Positions 31,168 through 40,773 are shown, numbered from the stretch's first letter. The stretch is DNA of 64,000 nt from Olsenella sp. KH3B4 (GCA_900111695.1 FOHD01000003.1:62001-126000); one strand, 5' to 3'. Translations and numbers: made by a program. Notes: a model not told the origin generated them from the sequence alone.

Positions 31168-32043
31168 ATGCTGGTAAATCTCACAGATATGTGTGCCATT
31201 GCCGAGCAAAATAACATGGCAATTGCGCAGTTTGACACGCCGAGTCTTGAGGCATTGCGTGCGGCGTTGGATGCCGCTGAAGAACTCGGATATCCCGTAA
31301 TGATTGCTCACGCAGAGGGCCATGAACCTTTTGTTCCCCTTGACGTGATTGGTCCGACTATGGTCGAACTTGCCGAAAGGTCCAGCGCAATGGTATGTGT
31401 GCACTTGGACCATTGCGAAAACCTCTCTTATATGAGGCGCGCGCTCGAAATGGGATTCAATGGCGCGATGTTTGATGGCTCCTACCTTCCGTATGAGAAG
31501 AATGTTGAGATGTCCCAATACGCGTCGCAGATGTGCGCGGAGTTTAACGCGGGTCTCGAGTGTGAGCTTGGGTCCATGGGGTCACGTGAGGCTGGGGTAC
31601 GCCCCGAGGGAGGAACCGCCGAGGAGTCGGGGGCAATCTATACCAATCCGGAACAGGCGTCTGACTTCATCTCAAGTACTGGGCTAGACGCGCTTGCTTG
31701 TTCCTTTGGCACCGTTCACGGCCTATATAAAGGCGAGCCTCATTTGAATTATGATGTGCTCACTGAGATCAGAAAGAAGAACAAGGTTCCTCTTGTTATG
31801 CATGGAGGTTCCGGTGTTTCTGATGAGGATTACGCAAAGTCCATTAATGCAGGTATTCGAAAGATTAACTACTATACATATGGTGTGGTTCGAGCTGGGG
31901 AAGCTGTTCGTGGCATCGTTGATTCATCTGCAGGTAAGCCCGTGTATTGGCACGATATGACTATGGCCGCTTATGATGCCCTATACACCGACTTCAAGAA
32001 GACCATGAGAGTATTTGCAAATGGAGCAAAGCCAATTGCTTAG
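31168..32043 (+). CDS. Class II ketose-phosphate aldolase (second)
   Basis: 291-residue class II aldolase. Zinc and phosphate-binding segments are VCVHLDHCENL, CSFGTVHGLYKGEPHLN and MHGGSGVSDEDY; it ends with a long C-terminal helix region. It differs clearly from the aldolase at 10190, for example HLDHCEN versus HLDHGDG. The DNA is AT-richer than the two preceding genes, resembling the epimerase-PTS block. It likely performs the cleavage step of the unidentified sugar pathway, giving dihydroxyacetone phosphate for the TIM-like isomerase. Start at 31168 after AAAGAGAGAAC. Confidence 0.88.
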   Translation: MLVNLTDMCAIAEQNNMAIAQFDTPSLEALRAALDAAEELGYPVMIAHAEGHEPFVPLDVIGPTMVELAERSSAMVCVHLDHCENLSYMRRALEMGFNGAMFDGSYLPYEKNVEMSQYASQMCAEFNAGLECELGSMGSREAGVRPEGGTAEESGAIYTNPEQASDFISSTGLDALACSFGTVHGLYKGEPHLNYDVLTEIRKKNKVPLVMHGGSGVSDEDYAKSINAGIRKINYYTYGVVRAGEAVRGIVDSSAGKPVYWHDMTMAAYDALYTDFKKTMRVFANGAKPIA

Positions 32044-32097
32044 TTCCAGTGGCTGAAAACCTCCTCAATTACCACTCAGAACATGAATTGGTGAAAG

Positions 32098-32135
32098 CCA
32101 CGGATGGCCGATGGTTACTGGCTGTCCGTGGTTTT
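32098..32135 (+). terminator. Intrinsic terminator closing the second sugar cluster
   Basis: CCACGGATGGCC and GGCTGTCCGTGG form a 12-bp stem with two G-U pairs and a 10-base loop, followed by TTTT. It marks the end of the aldolase transcript. Confidence 0.8.
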
Positions 32136-32302
32136 CGAAGTTATTGACAGGAGTCCATTCAAAAAGTCATGCATGAAAATAACTCCTAACGGTTGGCGCT
32201 CTGAGCCGGCGTCGGGATTTTGTGCCACCATGCTTTGTGACTGGTAACCTCAAGTAACTTTCCAGTACGTATCACTCTGAGTGGCGAAGGGGCGAAGGTT
32301 CG

Positions 32303-33121
32303 GTGGATCTGATAGAGCGCATGAAGTCCCAGGAGGGAAACTTTACCGAGTCCGAGCTTGCCGTCGCCCGCTACATTGCCGGCCACCCCATGGATGTGGT
32401 GGGCAACACCGTCTCGAAGGTCTCGGAGCTCTCTGGCCTCTCGGCTGCAGCCATCGTGCGCATGTGCCAGCGCATGGGATATAGCGGCTTCTCAGAGTTC
32501 CGCTTTGAGATGGACCGTCAGATTCTCTCCAATGGCACGCAGGAAGAGGGTGGCGCGAGCGAGGGCGGTCTCCTCTCCCGTTTTGTGAACATCAACGCCG
32601 TTCAGCTGCGCAAGGTTGCCGAGGCAGTTGACGCATCGCTGCTCAACCATGTTGCTGCCTCGCTCTGCAATGCACCACGCGTTGCCGTATGGGGCGTGGA
32701 CCGCATGTATGAGAGAGCGCTGCAGCTATCTGCAGGCCTCATGCATGCAGGCATCTTTAATAGCGTGACAAACGACACGACGGTGATGGATGACGTAGCA
32801 AGCATCCTAGGCAGGGGCGACGCCTGCGTGGTTATCTCACAGAAGGGTCGCGACTACGATGCCTACGCTCTGCTCATGGATGCTATTCGCGAGAACGGGG
32901 GAGAGGTCTTTTTCGTTACGGTAAATGACCGAAGCCAGTTTATCTCGCATGCATCGAACGCAATCGTGCTGCCAAGCATTATGAACGGTGGGCGATCGGA
33001 CCTCGCAGATGCCCAGCTCACCATTTACATATACCTGGAGATTCTTCTAGACGAGGTTGCCTATCTGCAGAGCAGGGCGGAGGGTGTCAACGCTAAGGCA
33101 AGTGTGCCGGACGGGGAGTGA
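32303..33121 (+). CDS. RpiR-family transcriptional regulator (HTH + SIS)
   Basis: 272-residue regulator. The N-terminal HTH_6 domain (about residues 1-77) contains FTESELAVARYIAGHP, VVGNTVSKVSELSGLSAAAIVRMCQRMGYSGFSEF. The C-terminal SIS domain (about 110-250) contains VAVWGVDRMYERALQLS and DACVVISQKGRDYD. A GTG start at 32303 with AAGG upstream is preferred; an ATG follows six codons later. It is convergent with the AroM gene and may regulate the neighbouring peptide island, whose divergent promoter carries TTWCA-N6-TGWAA repeats, or the sugar cluster upstream. Confidence 0.88.
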   Translation: MDLIERMKSQEGNFTESELAVARYIAGHPMDVVGNTVSKVSELSGLSAAAIVRMCQRMGYSGFSEFRFEMDRQILSNGTQEEGGASEGGLLSRFVNINAVQLRKVAEAVDASLLNHVAASLCNAPRVAVWGVDRMYERALQLSAGLMHAGIFNSVTNDTTVMDDVASILGRGDACVVISQKGRDYDAYALLMDAIRENGGEVFFVTVNDRSQFISHASNAIVLPSIMNGGRSDLADAQLTIYIYLEILLDEVAYLQSRAEGVNAKASVPDGE

Positions 33122-33145
33122 ATCCCGTCCGGATCAAGAAGAACG

Positions 33146-33823
33146 CTAGCCGAGAAGCTCGGAGACAACTGCGGCGACAAGCGTGCGCGGCAGCAGTACG
33201 TCGAGACCAGACGCCTCGCGCGCAGCGTCGCGCATCTGTGTGGTGAATCCCATGCAGTCAAGGCAGAGGAAGGCGTCGTTCGATCCGCGCAGCATGGCTG
33301 CCGTCTCTCGTACGCCGTCGATGCCCGCGTAGGGGCTTGCCGAGACAACGTCCACCTCGACGCCGTGCTCGCCCCACCAGATCTTGGCCTGTTCCACCTG
33401 AGATGGCTCGGGCACCATCACCGCCACGCGCCGCCCGCCCGCAAGGGCGCGGGCGACGGCGTGGAAGAGCGGCTGCGGATAGACGAGAGGGACCTCGTGC
33501 CGCATCTCGGGGAAAGAGCCGGTGCACAGCACGATGGCCGCCCGCGCGCCCTCGCGCTCGGCCTGGTCTATTCTCGCCTGGACCAGGGGCAGCACCTTGG
33601 TGCCGGAGAACGTGACCTGGGAGCCGTCGCGCATTCGCGATACGAGCACCTCGTCGTTTGGCTCGGGCGCAAGGTCGCGCTCCACCTCGCTCGCCGTGAG
33701 GTCGTCGAGCGCACCGTACTGCACAAGCTCGAGCGTCGGCGCGAGGCGCGACTCGAGGTCAGCCGTCATGTCCGTGCGGGGTGCCTGTCCCACGGTGATG
33801 CCGGCAATCCTGGTGCGTGCCAT
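33146..33823 (-). CDS. AroM-family protein
   Basis: 225-residue AroM-family protein, starting MARTRIAGITVGQAPRTDM. Two cysteine-bearing motifs, IVLCTGSFPE and LCLDCMGFTTQMRD, occupy the positions of the two catalytic cysteines in the Asp/Glu/hydantoin racemase superfamily. A racemase- or epimerase-like activity is therefore possible, although no reaction is established. It begins two bases after the DUF1177 stop on the minus strand, so the two are co-transcribed and divergent from a peptide ABC transporter. Confidence 0.85.
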   Translation of the reverse strand: MARTRIAGITVGQAPRTDMTADLESRLAPTLELVQYGALDDLTASEVERDLAPEPNDEVLVSRMRDGSQVTFSGTKVLPLVQARIDQAEREGARAAIVLCTGSFPEMRHEVPLVYPQPLFHAVARALAGGRRVAVMVPEPSQVEQAKIWWGEHGVEVDVVSASPYAGIDGVRETAAMLRGSNDAFLCLDCMGFTTQMRDAAREASGLDVLLPRTLVAAVVSELLG

Positions 33824-33825
33824 GC

Positions 33826-34764
33826 CTAGCGCGCCTGGCCGGAGGTCTGGAAGCGCTCCATGGTGCCGTAGAGCTCGGTTAGGTGCTTGAACTGCTCGGG
33901 GTCGAAGAAGGCGCAGGAACCCTGGCCGTAGACCTTCGCCACCTCCACGGCAAAGCGAGCGGCCTCCTCCACGTCGGTGCCGTGGGTGGCGCCGGTGGCG
34001 CAGCCGGCGACCATCTGCTCGGTGGCAATGGCAACACCAACCACGGGCGCACTGGTCGCAGTAGCAGGCTGCAGGATGCTGTTGAGGTGGTAGAGGTCGT
34101 TTCCGTACGGGGTGATGTCCTGCTGGGAGAGGGCAAAGACCTGCGGCATCTTGCCAGTGACGCGCGTCATAACGTCCATGAGGTCGTTGGAGACCGAGAG
34201 GATGTAGCCCTGCATCACGGTGGGGGAGATGGCGATTCCGTTCACGTTGATGATGCGGTTGCCCTTGGTGGTGTCGATGGAGACCACGGCGTCCATGCGG
34301 GGGTCGACCTCCATGCGGTTCATGGTCTCCATGTCGATGGGGGAGTCCATGAAGGGCACGGGCTCGTGGGGAAGCGTGGGCGCGTCCGGGCACACGTGGG
34401 TGGCAACGATGACGTCGCCGGCAAGGACGTCGCCCTGCTCGTGCATCTCAACGAGCTTGAGGGCGGCAGTGAGCGCCGCGAGGGCGCCGTCGCCGTCGGA
34501 CACGGCACCGATGAGCTCGGGACGGGCGCCAAGCCCACCGAGACGGCCGACGATGCCGAGCGTGGGTGCGTCTCCGCCAGAAGACTTGCCGTTGGAACCA
34601 GGGATCAGGACCTTCATGCAGTCGGTGCCGCCGCGCTCGCCGGAGACGCGCTCGACGGTAACGTCGCTTGCGCCGTGGGCGCGGAGAAAGTCTGCGACCT
34701 CGTTGCCCGAGGCGGATGGCTTGTCGATAAGATCGTAGATGTCGAGCATCTGGCGAAGCAGCAT
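33826..34764 (-). CDS. DUF1177 family protein
   Basis: 312-residue protein recognised as DUF1177 from its conserved pattern: LRQMLDIYDLIDKPSASG at the start, DAPTLGIVGRLGGLGARPELIGAVSDGDG, ATHVCPDAPT and VVSIDTTKGNRI. Function unknown; the fold pattern somewhat recalls clan MH peptidases. The ATG at 34764 follows AAGGAATTCC. It typically neighbours AroM and peptide transport or peptidase genes, as here, so a role in processing imported peptides or amino-acid derivatives is a reasonable inference. Confidence 0.82.
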   Translation of the reverse strand: MLLRQMLDIYDLIDKPSASGNEVADFLRAHGASDVTVERVSGERGGTDCMKVLIPGSNGKSSGGDAPTLGIVGRLGGLGARPELIGAVSDGDGALAALTAALKLVEMHEQGDVLAGDVIVATHVCPDAPTLPHEPVPFMDSPIDMETMNRMEVDPRMDAVVSIDTTKGNRIINVNGIAISPTVMQGYILSVSNDLMDVMTRVTGKMPQVFALSQQDITPYGNDLYHLNSILQPATATSAPVVGVAIATEQMVAGCATGATHGTDVEEAARFAVEVAKVYGQGSCAFFDPEQFKHLTELYGTMERFQTSGQAR

Positions 34765-34875
34765 TGGAATTCCTTTCAACGAAATACGTTTCAATCCACG
34801 TGCCAAACAATTCGAAGACAACACCGAGAACCGGCGTGTTTAGCGTCTACCTTAGCCCGAGAAGAGCCGTCAATT

Positions 34876-34912
34876 GTTACAGCACGATGTAACTTGTTTC
34901 ATGCGAGTGAAA
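34876..34912. promoter_or_regulatory. Paired operator-like inverted repeats in the DUF1177/SBP divergent promoter
   Basis: GTTACA-GCACGA-TGTAAC (34876-34893) and TTTCA-TGCGAG-TGAAA (34897-34912) share the form TTWCA-N6-TGWAA. Their centres are exactly 20 bp apart, two helical turns. They lie between the divergent DUF1177 and substrate-binding-protein genes. Confidence 0.6.
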
Positions 34913-35046
34913 TACACGCTCCCAGTCTCTGCTCTCCTGTCGCCAGCATGGCATGCTGCATCCAACGACCCGCAGGAGGTGGGTCAACGCGCGTGTGCCG
35001 CGTTGGTTGCCGGGAGGATTGGCCCGGCGTGAGGGAGGAGCTGGCA

Positions 35047-36693
35047 ATGAGCGCTCAGAACAAGACCAGGTTGAACGTGCAAGAGTCCATGGCGTGCCTC
35101 TCGAGGCGCGGCTTCCTACGCACGGCGGGAATGCTGGGCCTAGGCGTTGCGGCTGCCGGCCTTGCGGGATGCGGCGGAAGCACCGACAGCTCGTCTGCCT
35201 CGGCGGGCACCAGCGGAGCCGCTGGCGGCACCCTCGTGATCTCGCTGCCCTCCTCGCCCAAATACCTTGACCCCATTCTCTACACGGGCACCTACGAGTC
35301 CCAGATCATCAACTGCGTGTGCGACACGCTCGTCGACTACAACATGGACCTGTCCCAGATCGTGCCAGTGCTCGCGACCGACTGGACCATCGGCGACGAC
35401 GGCCTTACCTACACCTTCAACCTGCGCAGCGACGCCAAGTTCCAGAAGGGCCAGTACCAGGACGGCCGTGCCGTCACCGCGGAGGACATCAAGTACTCCC
35501 TCGAGCGCTCCGCCAAGCAGTCCTCGATGAACCGCCTGGCGATGCTCGACCACGTTGACGTTGTGAGCGACACGACCGTCAACTGCGTCCTCAACGCCCC
35601 CGCCGCCTCGTTCCTCACCGCGCTCACCGACGCCGGCAACGTCATTGTCCCCAAGGAGGAGGTCGAGGGCTGGGGCGACTCCTTCGGCGACCACCTCGTT
35701 GGCTCCGGTCCCTTCAAGCTCGAGCAGTTCCTCAAGGACCAGGAGTCCGACCTCTCAAAGAACGACACCTACTGGGGTCCCACGCCCAACCTCGACGGCG
35801 TGACCATCAAGGTCGTCACCGACATGACCCAGGCTGCAAATGGTCTCACCACCGGCGAGCTTGACATGGCCACCTCGCTCACCGGCGAGTCCATCCAGAC
35901 CATCAAGAACAACTCCGACCTGGTCATGCAGCAGACGCCTGCCCTGCACATCGCCTACGTCTACTTCAACCAGGTGAACGGCCCCACCGCCGACCAGCGC
36001 GTGCGCAAGGCCATCCTCATGGCGATCAACCGCGATGACCTGGTGAAGGGCGTCTATCCGTACGGCGAGGCCGAGACCGCCTCGCTGCCGCTTCCCAAGG
36101 GAAGCTGGGGCTACGATGCCTCCGTCGAGAGCGACGTTCCCGCATACGACCCCGACGCCGCGAAGGCGCTGATGGCAGAGGCGGGATACGCTGACGGTCT
36201 CTCGCTCAACCTTTACATTTCCAACACCGAGGCCCGCATCAAGATGGGAACCATCCTCCAGCAGACGCTCAAGGAGACCCTAAACATTGACCTCACGATC
36301 AACCCGTCCGACTGGGGCACGTTCAGCGCCACGGCCGCCTCTGGCACTGCCGACATGTACGGCATGAGCTGGACCTGGTACCCCGACCCGTTCTTCTTCC
36401 TCAACAAGCTGTTCAGCAGCTCCGAGGTGGGCGCGCTCGGCAACGGCGCTGGTTTTAGCCACCAGGACGTTGACGACCTTCTCGACAAGGCCCTTGCCGT
36501 CACCGACCAGGACCAGCGTGCCGACTACTACAAGCAGGCGCTCAAGGCGATTGTCTCCTACGACCCGATGCTGGTTTACGCCTCCGAGTTCGTGAACACC
36601 GGCCTCACCACCAAGGTCCAGGGCTACGAGCAGCGCGCCGACGGCAAGATCGTCATCGTGAACGACGAGGTCAACGTCTCGAAGACCGCGTAG
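35047..36693 (+). CDS. Peptide ABC transporter substrate-binding lipoprotein (SBP family 5)
   Basis: 548-residue extracellular binding protein of the DppA/OppA family. The signal contains a twin-arginine motif SRRGFLRTAG, a hydrophobic stretch and a lipobox LAGC (Cys about residue 40), pointing to Tat export and lipid anchoring. A Ser/Gly linker follows, then the SBP_bac_5 domain with YTFNLRSDAKFQ, TAEDIKYSLERS and RKAILMAINRDDLVKG. The ATG at 35047 follows GGGAGGAG. It is the first gene of the transporter operon, divergent from DUF1177. Confidence 0.93.
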   Translation: MSAQNKTRLNVQESMACLSRRGFLRTAGMLGLGVAAAGLAGCGGSTDSSSASAGTSGAAGGTLVISLPSSPKYLDPILYTGTYESQIINCVCDTLVDYNMDLSQIVPVLATDWTIGDDGLTYTFNLRSDAKFQKGQYQDGRAVTAEDIKYSLERSAKQSSMNRLAMLDHVDVVSDTTVNCVLNAPAASFLTALTDAGNVIVPKEEVEGWGDSFGDHLVGSGPFKLEQFLKDQESDLSKNDTYWGPTPNLDGVTIKVVTDMTQAANGLTTGELDMATSLTGESIQTIKNNSDLVMQQTPALHIAYVYFNQVNGPTADQRVRKAILMAINRDDLVKGVYPYGEAETASLPLPKGSWGYDASVESDVPAYDPDAAKALMAEAGYADGLSLNLYISNTEARIKMGTILQQTLKETLNIDLTINPSDWGTFSATAASGTADMYGMSWTWYPDPFFFLNKLFSSSEVGALGNGAGFSHQDVDDLLDKALAVTDQDQRADYYKQALKAIVSYDPMLVYASEFVNTGLTTKVQGYEQRADGKIVIVNDEVNVSKTA

Positions 36694-36810
36694 CAGCACC
36701 ATCGTTTCTAGCCAGTCGAGGGGGCACGGGCGAGACCTGCGCCCCCTCGGTACCGAATGGGGCCATCCTGCGTCGCATTCGGACGAGAACACCCAGGGGG
36801 TGGTAGCAGG

Positions 36811-37767
36811 ATGGCCAAGACAATCATCAGACGGGCGCTTCAGACCATCCCCGTCCTGCTCGTTGTCGTAACGTTCACGTTCGTCCTCACGCGCATGATT
36901 CCGGGCGATCCGGCAGTAACCATGCTCGGCCCCCAGGCCTCGCCAGATGCCATCGAGACCATGCGAGAGAAGATGGGCCTCAACGAGCCCATGCTGCAGC
37001 AGTACATGAGCTACGTCCTCGGCGTCCTGCAGGGGGACTTTGGCTATTCCTACTCCTATAACGGCGCGGTGATGCCCATCATCCTGAGCCGCCTCCCGTC
37101 CACGCTGATGATCACCATCACCGGACTCGTGCTTGCCATCCTGGTGGGCATTCCCATTGGTGTCGAGTCTGCGGTCAAGCAGAACACCGCCTTCGACTAC
37201 ATTTTCATGGTGCTGGCGCTTGTCGGCGTGTCGATGCCCATCTTCTGGCTTGGTCTGATGCTCGTCCTCACCTTCAGCGTGAACCTGGGATGGCTTCCGG
37301 TGATGGGCATGGGCAATATCGCCAAGGGCGCCTGGGACGTGGTGAGCCACATGATCCTGCCGTGCCTCTGCCTGGCAACGATTCCCGCTGCGACCTTCGC
37401 CCGCATCACGCGCTCCAGCATGCTCGAGTCCATCAACGCGGACTACGTGAAGGCGCTTCGCTCTCGTGGCATCAAGGAGTCCGTGGTCATCTGGAAGCAC
37501 GCCTTCAAGAACGCCCTCCCGCCCATCGTCACCGTGCTGGGCATCCAGCTCGCCGGCGCCTTTGCCGGAGCCATCCTCACCGAGACAATCTTCTCCTGGC
37601 CTGGTCTGGGAACCCTCATCGTGAACGCGGTCAACGGTCGCGACTATGCCCTCATCCAGGGCGTGGTTCTCTTCTCGGCGGTGGTCTTCGTCTTTGTGAA
37701 CCTGGTCGTGGACATCGTGTACATGATCATTAACCCCAAGGTGAGCTACGAGGGAGGTGCCCGCTAA
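36811..37767 (+). CDS. Peptide ABC transporter permease, DppB type
   Basis: 318-residue inner-membrane permease with six predicted helices. It begins with the typical IIRRALQTIPVLLVVVTFTF and the conserved RMIPGDPA. The EAA loop that contacts the ATPase is near DYVKALRSRGIKESVV. The ATG at 36811 is used rather than an upstream in-frame start. It overlaps the next permease by one base (TAATG). Confidence 0.93.
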   Translation: MAKTIIRRALQTIPVLLVVVTFTFVLTRMIPGDPAVTMLGPQASPDAIETMREKMGLNEPMLQQYMSYVLGVLQGDFGYSYSYNGAVMPIILSRLPSTLMITITGLVLAILVGIPIGVESAVKQNTAFDYIFMVLALVGVSMPIFWLGLMLVLTFSVNLGWLPVMGMGNIAKGAWDVVSHMILPCLCLATIPAATFARITRSSMLESINADYVKALRSRGIKESVVIWKHAFKNALPPIVTVLGIQLAGAFAGAILTETIFSWPGLGTLIVNAVNGRDYALIQGVVLFSAVVFVFVNLVVDIVYMIINPKVSYEGGAR

Positions 37768-38681
37768 TGGCAGAGCAGACAAACGCGACTGCGCCGGAGG
37801 CCCTGAGCGACGCCGCCAACCTCGAGATGCTCAAGCGCGAGCGGCGAGCGAACAACGTCTGGCACAAGCTCACGCGCAACAAGATGGCTGTCGTGGGGCT
37901 CATCATCGTTGCGTTCATGGTCATTCTCGCCGTGTTCGCCCCAATCATCTCGCCCTATGACCCCAATGCGACGGACATGTCCAACATGTTCGCGGCGCCG
38001 GGGCAGGCGGGCCACCTCTTTGGCACCGACTCCTATGGCCGCGACCTGCTCTCGCGCATCATCTATGGTGCGAGGATCTCGATCTTCATCGCCATCGGCG
38101 GCACCATCGTGGGTGCCATCATCGGCGTGCTTCTGGGCCTTGTCGCCGGCTTCTTTGGTGGTGCGATCGACTCCATCATCATGCGCGTCATGGACGGCAT
38201 GATGGCCTTCCCGTTCATTCTCCTCGCCCTCATCCTCATGACTATCCTCGGACAGGGGACGCAGAACGTGATCATCGCCATTGGCGTGGCAAACGTCCCC
38301 AACTTTGCCCGCGTGGTGCGCGGCCAGGTGCACGTGGTGAAGAACGAGGAGTACTGCAATGCCGAGAGGGTCATAGGCGCCTCTCCCGCGCGCATCCTCT
38401 TCAAGCACATCTTTGCCAACGCCATGTCGCCGGTCATCGTGTACTTCACGCTCAACATCGCAAGCGCGATCATCTCCGAGGCGGCCCTCTCGTTCCTCGG
38501 CCTTGGCGTGCAGCCTCCCACCGCGTCTTGGGGCGCGATTCTCTCGGAGGGCAAGAGCACGCTCCAGACCGCGCCGCACATCGCCACCATCTCGGGCGTC
38601 TTCATCCTGCTCACGGTGCTTGGCTTCAACCTCTTTGGCGACGGCATCCGCGACGTCTTCGACCCCAAGCAGAAGCGGTAG
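37767..38681 (+). CDS. Peptide ABC transporter permease, DppC type
   Basis: 304-residue permease with six helices. The N-terminal segment WHKLTRNKMAVVGLIIV and HLFGTDSYGRDLLSRIIYGAR are hallmarks of DppC/OppC proteins. The EAA loop is at CNAERVIGASPARILFKH. Translationally coupled to DppB through a TAATG overlap. Confidence 0.93.
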   Translation: MAEQTNATAPEALSDAANLEMLKRERRANNVWHKLTRNKMAVVGLIIVAFMVILAVFAPIISPYDPNATDMSNMFAAPGQAGHLFGTDSYGRDLLSRIIYGARISIFIAIGGTIVGAIIGVLLGLVAGFFGGAIDSIIMRVMDGMMAFPFILLALILMTILGQGTQNVIIAIGVANVPNFARVVRGQVHVVKNEEYCNAERVIGASPARILFKHIFANAMSPVIVYFTLNIASAIISEAALSFLGLGVQPPTASWGAILSEGKSTLQTAPHIATISGVFILLTVLGFNLFGDGIRDVFDPKQKR

Positions 38682-38690
38682 GTGATGACC

Positions 38691-39746
38691 ATGACCGAGC
38701 AGAACACGGGGCTTCTCGACGACGCCGGAACAAAGTCGGGCGAGAGGATCCTCGAGGTACGCGACCTCAAGACGTACTTCCACACGGCAGCCGGCGTCGC
38801 CAAGGCGGTCGACGGTGTGAGCTTCTCCCTTGACCGCGGCAAGACCCTTGCCATCGTGGGCGAGTCCGGATCTGGCAAGAGCGTGACCGCCTCCTCCGTC
38901 ATTCGCCTGCTTGCCAAGACCGGCAAGATCGAGGACGGCTCCATCGAGTTCGATGGCATCGACATGGTCCACGTGCCGGAACGCGAGCTGCTCAAGCTTC
39001 GAGGCAGCGACATCTCGATGATCTTCCAGGACCCCATGAGCGGCCTCGACCCGGTCTTCAAGGTGGGGACTCAGATGGTCGAGCTTATCCGCGCGCACAG
39101 CGACCTGGGAAAGAAGGAGGCCTACGACCGCGCCGTCGAGATGCTGCGCCTCGTTGGCATCCCCGACCCAGAGGCCCGCATGGACGCCTACCCCTACGAG
39201 CTCTCGGGCGGCATGTGCCAGCGCGTGATCATCGCCATGGCGGTGAGCTGCCACCCTAAGTTCATCATTGCCGACGAGCCAACGACTGCCCTTGACGTGA
39301 CGGTGCAGTCTCAGGTCCTCTCACTCTTGCGAGGTCTTCAGGACGAGCTGGGCACTGCTATTCTCCTCATCACCCACAACCTAGGCATTGTGTGGGAGAT
39401 GGCGGATGACGTTATGGTGATGTATGCAGGGCGCACCTGCGAGTACACCTCCATGAGGGAGCTTTACTCAAACCCGCTCCATCCCTATACCTGGGGCCTT
39501 CTCGACTCCATGCCACGGCTCTCCGATACCGCAAAGACCGACCTGAAGACCATACCGGGCGTGCCTCCCGACCTCAGGCTCACCGGTACGTGCTGCAACT
39601 TCTGCAACCGCTGCCCCTATGCGACGGAGGAGTGCCACAGGCGCGTGCCAGAACTCAAGGAGGTTGAGCCGGGGCACTTTGTGGCGTGCCTGAGGCAGGA
39701 CGGCGAGCACAGGCTCGTGAGAGGCGAGGTGAACCACCATGAGTGA
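38691..39746 (+). CDS. Peptide ABC transporter ATPase, DppD type
   Basis: 351-residue nucleotide-binding subunit. Walker [10 protein letters not shown], signature motif LSGGMCQR, Walker [12 protein letters not shown] and the H-loop THNLG are intact. A C-terminal oligopeptide-transporter extension has the cysteine cluster [15 protein letters not shown] that can bind an Fe-S cluster in this family. The start is ambiguous among ATGs at 38685 and 38691 and a GTG at 38682; AGGTG six bases upstream favours 38691. It overlaps the next ATPase by eight bases. Confidence 0.92.
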   Translation: MTEQNTGLLDDAGTKSGERILEVRDLKTYFHTAAGVAKAVDGVSFSLDRGKTLAIVGESGSGKSVTASSVIRLLAKTGKIEDGSIEFDGIDMVHVPERELLKLRGSDISMIFQDPMSGLDPVFKVGTQMVELIRAHSDLGKKEAYDRAVEMLRLVGIPDPEARMDAYPYELSGGMCQRVIIAMAVSCHPKFIIADEPTTALDVTVQSQVLSLLRGLQDELGTAILLITHNLGIVWEMADDVMVMYAGRTCEYTSMRELYSNPLHPYTWGLLDSMPRLSDTAKTDLKTIPGVPPDLRLTGTCCNFCNRCPYATEECHRRVPELKEVEPGHFVACLRQDGEHRLVRGEVNHHE

Positions 39747-40773
39747 GACGCAGGCAGCCGCTGTTGCCGAGAGACCCCAGGTTGCGAGCGGAGAGCCAAT
39801 TCTCTCCATCAAGCACCTCTCCAAGGACTTCCGCCTGCGCGGGGGCAAGCTCTTCTCCAAGCCGCAGGTGCTCCACGCCCTTTCCGACGTGAGCTTGGAC
39901 GTCTATCCCGGCGAGACGCTGGGCATCATTGGCGAGTCCGGCTGCGGCAAGTCCACGCTGGGCCGCTGCGTGGTGCAGCTGCACCAGGCCACCTCGGGGC
40001 AGATCGTCTACGGCGGGCAGGACATCACCAAGCTTTCCGGGCAGCCGCTCAAGGCTGTCCGCAAGGACATCCAGATGATCTTCCAGGACTCCTACTCCTC
40101 GCTTGACCCGCGCTACACGGCGGCCAAGACCATCGAGGAGCCCATGCTCATCTACCGCACCGAGCCCGATGTCTCCAGGCGCGAGCAGCGCGTCCTCGAG
40201 GTCATGCGCGAGGTCGGCCTGGACGTGCAGCACCTCCAGCGCTATCCGCACGAGTTCTCCGGCGGTCAGCGGCAGCGCATCAACGTGGCCCGCGCCCTGG
40301 TGCTTGACCCCAAGGTCATCGTCTGCGACGAGCCCGTCTCCGCGCTTGACGTCTCCATCCAGGCGCAGGTGCTCAACCTCTTCCGCCACCTGCAGCAGGA
40401 GCGAGGCCTCACGTACCTCTTCATCAGCCACGACCTCTCGGTCATCAAGCACATCTCCGACCGCGTTGCCATCATGTACCTGGGGCGCGTTATGGAGCTA
40501 TGCCCTGCCGACAAGATCTACGCGCACCCGCTGCACCCCTACACCAAGGCGCTTCTCTCCGCCATCCCGCCCGAGAGCCCCTTCGACAAGAAGGAAGAGA
40601 TCAAGCTCCAGGGCGAGATTCCAAGTCCTGTGGGGGAGCAGGTGGGCTGCCCGCTTGCCGGCCGCTGTCCCTTCTGCATGGAGCGCTGCCGCCACGAGCG
40701 CCCCTCGCTCGAGGAGGTCGAGGCCGGTCACCGCGTGACATGCTTCAAGTACCACGACGTCGCGGCCGAGTAG
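39739..40773 (+). CDS. Peptide ABC transporter ATPase, DppF type
   Basis: 344-residue second nucleotide-binding subunit forming a heterodimer with DppD. Walker A GESGCGKST, signature FSGGQRQR, Walker B VIVCDEPVSALD, H-loop SHDLSV. The C-terminal Cys segment CPLAGRCPFCMERC is present. It overlaps DppD by eight bases and is followed 57 bp later by an M20 peptidase, tying transport to peptide hydrolysis. Confidence 0.93.
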   Translation: MSETQAAAVAERPQVASGEPILSIKHLSKDFRLRGGKLFSKPQVLHALSDVSLDVYPGETLGIIGESGCGKSTLGRCVVQLHQATSGQIVYGGQDITKLSGQPLKAVRKDIQMIFQDSYSSLDPRYTAAKTIEEPMLIYRTEPDVSRREQRVLEVMREVGLDVQHLQRYPHEFSGGQRQRINVARALVLDPKVIVCDEPVSALDVSIQAQVLNLFRHLQQERGLTYLFISHDLSVIKHISDRVAIMYLGRVMELCPADKIYAHPLHPYTKALLSAIPPESPFDKKEEIKLQGEIPSPVGEQVGCPLAGRCPFCMERCRHERPSLEEVEAGHRVTCFKYHDVAAE

